Under the pieces are notes generated by a model that saw only the letters and a list, made by a program, of their open reading frames with translations, did no database searches and had not been told where the DNA came from. This document shows positions 12,846 through 19,621 of a stretch of 19,621 bases of DNA, in pieces (positions within the stretch are counted from its first letter, which is position 1; each line of letters opens with the position of its first letter). A program made the position numbers and the translations under genes. The DNA comes from JAGVLN01 sp964515755 (lineage in GTDB: Bacteria > Pseudomonadota > Alphaproteobacteria > Rickettsiales > JABSSG01), in contig CAZEVK010000030.1 in assembly GCA_964515755.1 (NCBI GenBank), positions 1 through 19,621 on the forward strand. The letters are read 5' to 3'.

Positions 12846-15017
12846 ATGCTTATTAATAAGATTTTAGCATTTTTTAAGTTTGATAAACATTTGACACGTA
12901 AGTTTACTTTGTTCTTAGTAGTTTTAGCAATTATTTCTGCGATTACTACTTATATTACAATTACAAATGTATCCAGTCCTTTAGGAACAAATTCAACTTT
13001 AGTTACAGTTCTTGGATTGTTTGATTTAATTTTGTTTCTTTCTTTGACTACGCTAATTATACGTAAGATATTGAGTTTGCGTTTTAAAAGAAATGGAGAG
13101 CATGGAAATAGGCTACAAAACAGAGTTTTAATAATGTTTAGTTTTGTTGCTACTATCCCAACTATCATTGTTGCAGTATTCTCAACTTTATTCTTTCATT
13201 ATGGTATTGAGTCATGGTTTGATAAAACAGTTAGTACAGCTTTAGATGGTTCAGTAATGGTTGCCGAATCTTATCTAAAAGAACATCGTGAAGTATTAAA
13301 AGTTCGTTCTAAGGCTATGGCTATGGAAATAGACAATAATATTATACATTATAATTTGCTTGATAATATGCCATTGTTTGTTGAAATCTTATCATCCTTA
13401 GCAGAATTGAATTCTGTTTCTGAAGCTGTAATTTTTCAGAATAATAAACCTTTAGTACGAACTAGATTTGGTCTATCTTTGTCATTTGAAAATATATCAC
13501 AAAATGCATATGAGAAAGCAGCTCTTGGCGATACTGTTATCATTAAAAGTGATCCAGATAGAGTTAGAGCTATTATTGCATTGCGAAACATACCAAATGG
13601 CTATTTGGTTATAGGAAAGTTAATAGACAACAATGTAGTTAAATATATGCATCAATCCCAAGGTGCAGCTAAGCAATATAGGAATTTGAAAAACACCATA
13701 GTAAATTCACAAATTGAATTTTCAATAATATTTTTTATTGTTTCACTTTTGCTGCTACTCGCGGCAATATGGCTAGGTATTACTTTTGCAGGTTATATAG
13801 TTAAGCCTATAAAGAAATTGGTATACGCAACTGAAAGAATTAAGTCTGGTGATTTCAACATTCGAGTTGATGAAGGAAAATCAGATGACGAAATTGCAAT
13901 TTTAACCAGAGCTTTTAATTTAATGACTGAGCAAATAGATAGTCAAAGAAATAAGCTTATCGATGCTTATCATGAAATAGATTCAAAAAGAGAATTTAGT
14001 GAAGCTGTTTTATCTGGTGTTTCTGCTGGTGTCATAGCATTGTCTTCATCAAAAAAAATAACATTAATTAATAGTTCGGCTCTCGCTCTACTGAACATAA
14101 ATGATTCAAGTATTATTGGTAAAAGTATTTTAAAAATCTTACCAGAATCTGCTTTTTTACTTGAAAAGGCACAAGATTTATCAAATGATAAATACATTGC
14201 TGGGCAAGTTCAGGTAAAAGCCGCTGGTAAGAAATTAATACTATTAATTAGAGTTGCTGTAGAGTTTGAAAAAAATAAAATCAAAGGATTTATTATTACT
14301 TTTGATGATATGACTGAATTGGTGAAAGCGCAGCGTAATGCCGCTTGGTCTGATGTTGCAAGAAGAATTGCTCACGAGGTAAAGAATCCACTAACTCCAA
14401 TTAATTTAGGCGCAGAAAGGCTTTTAAAGAAATATAAGAATGAAGTGAAAGATCAAGTAACATTTGAGAAATACACTAACACAATTATCAGACATGCTAA
14501 TGATATAGGTAAGATTATAGAAGAATTTTCAAATTTTGCCCGTATGCCTGCTCAAGTTGCTGTTAACTTGAATATATGTCAATTGATAAAAGATATAGTA
14601 TTTTCAAGGCATTATATTTCAACTGAAATTAAATATGAATTTATTTCTGAGTATGATGAAATAATTATTAAATGCGATCAAACTCAGTTTCATCAAGTAT
14701 TCACTAATATTTTTAAAAATGCTCAAGAATCGATAGAATCAACTAAGCGTGTAAAGGATGGATCCGGGTTAGTTAGAATATATGTTAACAAAAATGATGA
14801 AGATGTTATAATAGACGTTATTGACAATGGTAGGGGTTTTGATCAAGATAATCTCGATAGAATAACAGAGCCTTACTTTACTACTAGATCTAAAGGTACC
14901 GGTCTAGGTTTGGCTATAGTGAAAAAAATAGTTGATGATCATCAGGGTAAAATGGTATTATCTAATGATGATGACGGTTGTGCTCATATAAAAATAATTT
15001 TACCGTTGAATAGGTAA
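12846..15017 (+). CDS. ntrY: NtrY-type membrane sensor histidine kinase
   Basis: Transmembrane sensor kinase of the NtrYX two-component system, which in alphaproteobacteria is linked to nitrogen, redox and envelope signals. The 723 residues run: three N-terminal transmembrane helices (about 21-41, 55-72, 95-120), a periplasmic sensor region, a fourth helix (about 291-318), a HAMP domain (about 318-375), a PAS domain (about 385-485), then the kinase core. The phosphoacceptor is H510 in RRIAHEVKNPLTPINLGAER. The ATPase boxes are FHQVFTNIFKNAQESIE (N), DVIDNGRGFD (G1) and SKGTGLGLAIVKKI (G2), all with key residues present. It begins one base after the Fis-like gene and is followed by its partner ntrX. 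Confidence 0.95.
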   Translation: MLINKILAFFKFDKHLTRKFTLFLVVLAIISAITTYITITNVSSPLGTNSTLVTVLGLFDLILFLSLTTLIIRKILSLRFKRNGEHGNRLQNRVLIMFSFVATIPTIIVAVFSTLFFHYGIESWFDKTVSTALDGSVMVAESYLKEHREVLKVRSKAMAMEIDNNIIHYNLLDNMPLFVEILSSLAELNSVSEAVIFQNNKPLVRTRFGLSLSFENISQNAYEKAALGDTVIIKSDPDRVRAIIALRNIPNGYLVIGKLIDNNVVKYMHQSQGAAKQYRNLKNTIVNSQIEFSIIFFIVSLLLLLAAIWLGITFAGYIVKPIKKLVYATERIKSGDFNIRVDEGKSDDEIAILTRAFNLMTEQIDSQRNKLIDAYHEIDSKREFSEAVLSGVSAGVIALSSSKKITLINSSALALLNINDSSIIGKSILKILPESAFLLEKAQDLSNDKYIAGQVQVKAAGKKLILLIRVAVEFEKNKIKGFIITFDDMTELVKAQRNAAWSDVARRIAHEVKNPLTPINLGAERLLKKYKNEVKDQVTFEKYTNTIIRHANDIGKIIEEFSNFARMPAQVAVNLNICQLIKDIVFSRHYISTEIKYEFISEYDEIIIKCDQTQFHQVFTNIFKNAQESIESTKRVKDGSGLVRIYVNKNDEDVIIDVIDNGRGFDQDNLDRITEPYFTTRSKGTGLGLAIVKKIVDDHQGKMVLSNDDDGCAHIKIILPLNR

Positions 15018-15040
15018 GCTAAAGAGGTGTATACTTCCTA

Positions 15041-15046
15041 TATAAT
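15041..15046 (+). promoter_or_regulatory. possible -10 box upstream of ntrX
   Basis: A perfect TATAAT in the spacer between ntrY and ntrX, the largest gap in this gene run. No good -35 is found at the right distance, and transcription would start just before the ntrX start codons, giving a nearly leaderless message. It may allow ntrX expression independent of ntrY, or be chance in AT-rich DNA. Confidence 0.25.
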
Positions 15047-15065
15047 ATCGACCTGAGTGATGTGT

Positions 15066-16502
15066 ATGTCAAATAATACTATTCTAATAATAGATGATGA
15101 AGCTGATATAAGAGACTTAACTTCAGACATTCTCTCTGAAGAAGGTTTTGATTGCATTGCGGTTTCAAATAGTTTAAGTGCTTTTGAAGCTATTAATAAA
15201 AAAATGCCGAGTGTAGTTTTGTTAGACATATGGTTGCAAGGCAGTGAAATGGATGGTCTTGGCATCCTCGAGATTTTGAAGCAACGATATGTAAATTTGC
15301 CAGTTATTATGATCAGCGGTCATGGCAATGTTGAAACAGCAGTAAGTTCTATAAAAATGGGTGCATATGATTATTTGGAGAAGCCTTTTTCTTCTGAAAA
15401 GCTTGTTATTACCGTAAAACGTGCATATGAAACTCTTAAATTGAAAAAAGAGAATTTAGAATTACGGAAAAAAATTGTCAGTAAATTAGAGTTTATTGGT
15501 AGTTCAGAGAAAATTATAGCTCTTAAGTCTGTTATAGATAAAGTTGCCCAAACTTCCGGACGTATATTAATTTCCGGTGAGCCCGGCGTAGGCAAGGAGC
15601 TAGTAGCTCGTATTATTCATAAAAAATCTAAAAGAAATTCTAATCCATTTGTTACTATTAACGCATCATTATTGGGTGATGAGAATGTAAGTGCTGAATT
15701 ATTTGGTGAATATAAAAATTCAGGAAGTTCGAAATATGGTTCTAGTGTTTTTGAGCTAGCTAAAAAAGGAACATTATTTATTGATGAGGTTGCTGATATA
15801 CCAATTCCTATTCAAAAGAAGATTCTTAAAATTCTAAAAAAACAATCAGCTGATGATTTTAATCAAAATGAAAAATTAGATGCTAGAATTATTGCTTCAA
15901 CCAGTAAAGATTTAGTTCAAGAGATTAAAAATGGTAATTTTTTACAAGAGCTTTATTATCGTTTGAATGTTATTGGAGTTGAAATCCCTCCGTTAAAAAG
16001 TCGAGTTGAAGATATTCCTTTGTTATGTGAATATTTTCTAAAATATTTCGAAAAAACTCTTGGTTTTACAAAAAAAACTATGGGTACTGATACTGTAGTA
16101 GCTATGCAAAAGTATCATTGGCCTGGTAACATAAGGCAGTTAAAAAATACTATAGAATGGATGCTCATAATGAGTTCAAAAAGTTACGATTCAGTAATTA
16201 GAGCTAGCGCTTTACCGCACGATGTTACTTTTCAAGATGAAAGTGATTCTAATAGAACTGAGATAAAGCTTGATATGCTCGCATTGCCGTTAAGAGAAGC
16301 TAGAGAGATTTTTGAAAGAAAATATTTAATAGCACAGATGGCAAGATTTAACCAAAATATTTCTAAAACATCTTCATTTGTTGGAATGGAAAGATCTGCT
16401 TTGCATCGCAAACTAAAAGCGCTAGCTCTAAATTGTTCTGATGATATAAATGATAAAGACATTAATGAAGAAAATCTTGAGCCTTCTTTTATTTCGGCAT
16501 AA
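15066..16502 (+). CDS. ntrX: NtrX response regulator lacking the sigma54 GAFTGA loop
   Basis: Partner regulator of NtrY. The receiver domain has the acidic pair in IDDEADIRDL and phosphoacceptor D54 in VVLLDIWLQ (numbering from ATG 15066). The AAA+ domain follows, with Walker A GEPGVGKE and Walker B TLFIDEV. Where sigma54 activators have GAFTGA, the sequence is ELFGEYKNSGSSKYGSSVFE, so the sigma54-contact loop is missing. The C terminus has a Fis-type HTH (NISKTSSFVGMERSALHRKL). Activation through sigma54 is therefore unlikely; NtrX probably acts as a phosphorylation-controlled DNA-binding regulator. I chose the third in-frame start (ATG 15066) by alignment with relatives; GTG 15057 and ATG 15060 are alternatives. 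No clear ribosome binding site is seen. Confidence 0.94.
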   Translation: MSNNTILIIDDEADIRDLTSDILSEEGFDCIAVSNSLSAFEAINKKMPSVVLLDIWLQGSEMDGLGILEILKQRYVNLPVIMISGHGNVETAVSSIKMGAYDYLEKPFSSEKLVITVKRAYETLKLKKENLELRKKIVSKLEFIGSSEKIIALKSVIDKVAQTSGRILISGEPGVGKELVARIIHKKSKRNSNPFVTINASLLGDENVSAELFGEYKNSGSSKYGSSVFELAKKGTLFIDEVADIPIPIQKKILKILKKQSADDFNQNEKLDARIIASTSKDLVQEIKNGNFLQELYYRLNVIGVEIPPLKSRVEDIPLLCEYFLKYFEKTLGFTKKTMGTDTVVAMQKYHWPGNIRQLKNTIEWMLIMSSKSYDSVIRASALPHDVTFQDESDSNRTEIKLDMLALPLREAREIFERKYLIAQMARFNQNISKTSSFVGMERSALHRKLKALALNCSDDINDKDINEENLEPSFISA

Positions 16503-16504
16503 TT

Positions 16505-17176
16505 ATGAAAAAATTACAATTTGATAAGCTTCCTAAAGCAGTATTGTTTGATTGGGATAGCACTCTGGTAGACAGCCTACCTTTAGTTCATGAGGCACTT
16601 AATCATACTTTGGTTAAATATAATTCTTCCCTTTGGTCTATAGAGGATACCCAAGTAAAAATACATCAGTCTTTTAGAGATTACTTTCCTATTTTATTTC
16701 CTGAAAATTGGCCAGAAGTAGTTAACACATTTAGAAGTCGTTATTTAGAAATAAATATTGATTTGAAGCCATTTCCAGTGGCGATCGATGTTCTAAATCT
16801 CTTAAAAGAGCTTGATATATATATAGCGCTTATTAGTAACAAAAGAGGTGATATCCTTCGCAATGAACTAACCAGATTAAACTGGCATGGTTATTTTAGC
16901 AAAGTTATTGGATCTGAGGACTTAAAGCATGATAAACCACATCCTATTACTGTAGAAATTGCTTTAGAAAATACTGATATTATTCCTGATCATCATCCAG
17001 TTTGGTTTGTTGGTGATTCGGTTACAGATATGGAAACAGCTTATAATACTAATTGCATACCCGTATTTTTTGGTTCAGATGATCATTCAGGAGAACGGTA
17101 TGCTCATTGTAGACCAGAAATCATTTTTGCTGATCATCAAAATCTACTTTCTCATTTAAAAAAACTTATATCCTAG
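16505..17176 (+). CDS. HAD-superfamily phosphatase (phosphoglycolate phosphatase-like)
   Basis: A haloacid dehalogenase-type hydrolase of 223 residues, about the usual length for the Gph/PGMB branch. Motif I is FDWDSTLVDS with nucleophile D16 and acid/base D18. Motif II is the Ser in LISNKRGD, motif III the Lys in HDKPHP, and motif IV the acidic pair in FVGDSVTDMETA. The helical cap between motifs I and II fits subfamily I. The substrate cannot be told from sequence; phosphoglycolate phosphatase is the nearest general label. It starts two bases after the ntrX stop and ends ten bases before the dehydrogenase gene, so it is part of the same operon. Confidence 0.85.
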   Translation: MKKLQFDKLPKAVLFDWDSTLVDSLPLVHEALNHTLVKYNSSLWSIEDTQVKIHQSFRDYFPILFPENWPEVVNTFRSRYLEINIDLKPFPVAIDVLNLLKELDIYIALISNKRGDILRNELTRLNWHGYFSKVIGSEDLKHDKPHPITVEIALENTDIIPDHHPVWFVGDSVTDMETAYNTNCIPVFFGSDDHSGERYAHCRPEIIFADHQNLLSHLKKLIS

Positions 17177-17186
17177 AGGGGTTATT

Positions 17187-18659
17187 ATGCTCAGTGACTT
17201 TTTATTATCTAAAGTTAAAAATAAAAGATTACTTTCAGATAAAGCGTATATTGGTGGCAAGTGGTGTGATGCTGACTCAGGATCAGTAATTAATGTATTT
17301 GACCCATCAAGTGATGAAGTTATTGCCACTATTCCTGATATGGGTACCATTGAAACTAAAAGAGCTATTGGTGCTGCAAGTGAGGCTTTCAAGACTTGGA
17401 AAATGGTTTTACCAAAGGACAGAGCGAATATTTTGCGTCGTTGGTATGATTTAATGATATTAAATCAACAAGATTTAGTGAATATACTAGTAGCTGAAAA
17501 CGGAAAGCCAGTTAAAGATGCATTAGGAGAGTTCAAATACGCAGCGTCTTTTATTGAATGGTTTGCAGAGGAAGCAAAAAGGATACATGGGGATATTTAT
17601 CCTATGGATCGTATGCATCATCGCTATTTAGGAGTTAAAGAACCTTTTGGTGTTGTAGCTGCTATTACTCCATGGAATTTTCCTTATGCAATGATTACTA
17701 GAAAAGCACCTCCTGCTATAGCTGCTGGGTGCACTATTGTACTTAAGCCATCCGAAGAGACACCGCTTTGTGCTTTAGCACTAGCAAAATTGGCAGAAGA
17801 GGCTGGGATGCCAGAAGGAGTATTAAATATTGTTACAGGTTATCCTCAAAAAATTGGTAAAGAAATGACAGAGAATAATACTGTAAAAAAACTTAGTTTT
17901 ACTGGTTCAACTCAGGTTGGAAAATTTTTGTATAAAGAATGTGGCGATACTGTTAAAAAGCTCTCTTTAGAGCTTGGAGGTAATGCTCCTTTTATAGTTT
18001 TTGATGATGCTAATATTGACTTAGCTGTAGATGGATTGATAGCGCTTAAAACTCGTAATACTGGCCAAGCTTGCACTTCTGCGAATAGGGTTTTTGTGCA
18101 TAAAAATGTAGCTGAAATATTTGCTAATAAATTAGTTAAAAAGATTAGTGCATTAAAAGTTGGTAATGGTTTTGACCCTAGCTCTGATCAAGGGCCGCTA
18201 ATAAATAAAAAGGGAGTTGATAAAGTTACAAGGCTTGTTGAAGATGCAGTAAAAAATGGTGCCAAGATTTTATATAAAAGCGAATCATTAGTAGGAAAAG
18301 GATATTTTTATCCAGTAACAGTAATTTCTGTACCAAGTGTTGCATTAGAAATTTGTATAGAGGAGATTTTTGGTCCAGTGATTGCTTTATATGAGTTTGC
18401 TTCTGATGATGAAGTTGTTGAAAAAGCAAATAGCACTAATTATGGCCTTGCTAGTTATTTTTATACCAGTGACAAAAGTAGAGTTTGGAATATTGCTGAT
18501 AAGTTAGAATTCGGCATGGTTGGAATCAATGAATCAATGATTAGCAATGAGATTATACCTTTTGGAGGAGTTAAGTACTCTGGTTTTGGTGTAGAAGGAT
18601 CAAAGCATGCGCTGGATGAATTTCTCAAGCTTAAATATTATTGTATGGGTGATATTTAA
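17187..18659 (+). CDS. gabD: succinate-semialdehyde dehydrogenase
   Basis: NAD(P)-dependent aldehyde dehydrogenase of 490 residues, best matching GabD, which oxidises succinate semialdehyde to succinate. The family motifs are present: ITPWNFPYAMITRKAPPAIAA near residue 165, LKPSEETPLCA, the cofactor loop FTGSTQVGK, the general-base Glu in LELGGNAPFIVF, and the catalytic Cys in GQACTSANR. The end, IIPFGGVKYSGFGVEGSKHA, is typical. A strong ribosome binding site AGAGGGG lies just upstream of ATG 17187, overlapping the previous stop. Other semialdehyde substrates cannot be excluded. No GABA transaminase gene is nearby, so the source of the substrate is not visible. Confidence 0.88.
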   Translation: MLSDFLLSKVKNKRLLSDKAYIGGKWCDADSGSVINVFDPSSDEVIATIPDMGTIETKRAIGAASEAFKTWKMVLPKDRANILRRWYDLMILNQQDLVNILVAENGKPVKDALGEFKYAASFIEWFAEEAKRIHGDIYPMDRMHHRYLGVKEPFGVVAAITPWNFPYAMITRKAPPAIAAGCTIVLKPSEETPLCALALAKLAEEAGMPEGVLNIVTGYPQKIGKEMTENNTVKKLSFTGSTQVGKFLYKECGDTVKKLSLELGGNAPFIVFDDANIDLAVDGLIALKTRNTGQACTSANRVFVHKNVAEIFANKLVKKISALKVGNGFDPSSDQGPLINKKGVDKVTRLVEDAVKNGAKILYKSESLVGKGYFYPVTVISVPSVALEICIEEIFGPVIALYEFASDDEVVEKANSTNYGLASYFYTSDKSRVWNIADKLEFGMVGINESMISNEIIPFGGVKYSGFGVEGSKHALDEFLKLKYYCMGDI

Positions 18660-18660
18660 T

Positions 18661-19530
18661 TTGGTTATTTCTATTCAAGAATATTTAAAATATGCTACTC
18701 AACAATTTCTAAATGTTGGCATTGATACAGCAAGTTTAGATGCAAGAATTTTACTTGAATCTGTTACTGGATTTTCACCAGAAAAATTACTTATTAATTT
18801 AAGTTTAGAGCTTTCTGAGCAGCAAATTAAGCATTATAAAGAATTGATTGATCAAAGACTAAAGTTTAAACCAATTGCTTATATTATTGGGTATAAAGAA
18901 TTTTATGGTTTAAATTTTATTGTGAACGAAAATGTTCTGATTCCAAGGCCAGATAGTGAATGCCTGGTTGAGGCTGCAATCAAATATATAAAACAATATA
19001 ACTTCAAAAATATTTTAGAATTAGGTGTAGGATCTGGTTGCTTATTGCTTAGTATATTGTTTAATTCTTCACCCAAAATAGATGCAACTGCAATTGATAT
19101 ATCTGATGATGCGATTGCAGTAGCTACGCAAAATTATAAAAGGCTTAAATTAGGAAATGCAATTGAATTTTTAGTACAAAATTGGGGTACTAATTTAGCC
19201 AAAAAATATGACTGCATCATATCAAACCCTCCTTATATTGACACAGATGTAATTTCAAAATTACAGCCTGATGTAAGAGATTTTGAACCTCGATTAGCTC
19301 TTGATGGCGGTGGTGATGGTATGAACTGTTATCAAGATATTGCATCACAGTTATCAAAGTTATTAAATCCAGGCGGCATTGCTTTATTTGAAATTGGTAT
19401 AAATCAAGCTGAATCGGTAACTAAAATTTTCCATAGTTATAATTTTGTGGTTATAGAAAAAATACGCGATTTGACTGGGGTTATTAGATGTTTAGCAATA
19501 AAGTTTGCAAGTGATATAGAAATCAGTTGA
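18661..19530 (+). CDS. prmC: release factor glutamine N5-methyltransferase
   Basis: SAM-dependent methyltransferase that modifies the Gln of the GGQ motif in release factors RF1 and RF2, improving termination. Motif I is LELGVGSGCLLLSI and the catalytic NPPY motif is in DCIISNPPYIDTD. The N-terminal helical domain (DARILLESVTGFSPEKLL) and KPIAYIIGYKEFYG are also typical. I prefer the TTG at 18661, one base after the gabD stop, giving 289 residues like other PrmC proteins. The ATG at 18607 would add 18 residues that do not resemble the family and overlap gabD. In Rickettsia the gene is fused to trmB; here it ends alone at TGA 19530. Confidence 0.92.
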   Translation: MVISIQEYLKYATQQFLNVGIDTASLDARILLESVTGFSPEKLLINLSLELSEQQIKHYKELIDQRLKFKPIAYIIGYKEFYGLNFIVNENVLIPRPDSECLVEAAIKYIKQYNFKNILELGVGSGCLLLSILFNSSPKIDATAIDISDDAIAVATQNYKRLKLGNAIEFLVQNWGTNLAKKYDCIISNPPYIDTDVISKLQPDVRDFEPRLALDGGGDGMNCYQDIASQLSKLLNPGGIALFEIGINQAESVTKIFHSYNFVVIEKIRDLTGVIRCLAIKFASDIEIS

Positions 19531-19553
19531 TATAGAATGGTCTATAGTATAAA
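19527..19553 (+). promoter_or_regulatory. candidate promoter of tRNA-Ser
   Basis: TTGATA (19527-19532), overlapping the prmC stop, and TATAAA (19548-19553) are 15 bases apart, slightly short of optimal. Transcription would start near 19560, about 10 bases before the mature tRNA. Confidence 0.4.
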
Positions 19554-19570
19554 TTGGCAACATACCTTTC

Positions 19571-19621
19571 GGAGGGATGGCCGAGTGGCCGAAGGCACCG
19601 GTTTGCTAAACCGTAGTACGG
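19571..19621 (+). tRNA. tRNA-Ser (anticodon GCU), 5' part
   Basis: The 5' part of a serine tRNA, cut by the window end inside the long variable arm. The acceptor strand is 19571-19577 (GGAGGGA), the D arm is GGCCGAGTGGCCGAAGGC, and the anticodon GCT is at 19605-19607 within loop TTGCTAA. The long arm beginning AGTACGG is typical of class II tRNA-Ser. The outermost anticodon-stem pair (19598/19614) is C-T rather than a pair. Confidence 0.93.

Noticed and set aside
18607..18660. ATG at 18607 as the prmC start
   Set aside because: The extra 18 residues overlap conserved gabD coding sequence and do not look like the PrmC N terminus; TTG 18661 directly after the gabD stop fits better.

Overview
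The window is an AT-rich, densely packed bacterial chromosome segment, bounded by a partial tRNA-Phe(GAA) on the left and a partial tRNA-Ser(GCU) on the right. The gene content points to an alphaproteobacterium of the order Rickettsiales. The evidence is a short alphaproteobacterial-type ProS, a VirB2-type pilin gene that seems to exist in several copies (as in rvh type IV secretion systems), an NtrY/NtrX pair whose NtrX lacks the sigma54-contact loop, and reduced but overlapping operons. Separate ispD and ispF genes and a prmC not fused to trmB argue against a typical member of the genus Rickettsia. The genus cannot be fixed from the sequence.

Left region (1-2420) is the irregular part. On the minus strand lie a TraX-family membrane protein, a possible 57-residue secreted peptide and a VirB2-like pilin. 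A duplicated cassette surrounds an assembly gap of exactly 100 Ns. Left of the gap is a perfect copy of the pilin terminator plus stop codon. Right of it is a copy of the pilin upstream region running into a decayed copy of the proS start. The gap therefore very probably hides a second pilin gene of about 0.4 kb. A decayed gene with several stops follows.

Central region (2423-8078), plus strand: proS, lolC/E, lolD, mscS, ispD and ispF form one tightly spaced run with three overlaps. It combines tRNA charging, lipoprotein release, osmotic protection and two steps of MEP isoprenoid synthesis.

Minus-strand operon (11506 to 8075): a PHA synthase of class III size and catalytic geometry, an acetyl-CoA acetyltransferase, and a translationally coupled membrane protein of unknown function. 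Its stop codon overlaps that of ispF (shared CTAG).

Right region (11616-19530), plus strand: dusB, an 81-residue Fis/NtrC-type HTH protein, ntrY, ntrX, a HAD phosphatase, a succinate-semialdehyde dehydrogenase and prmC. In many alphaproteobacteria the order is dusB(nifR3)-ntrB-ntrC-ntrY-ntrX. Here ntrB and most of ntrC are gone and only the NtrC DNA-binding tail remains as a free-standing gene. This mirrors the dusB-fis operon of gammaproteobacteria and is, with the hidden pilin copy, the most interesting observation in the window.
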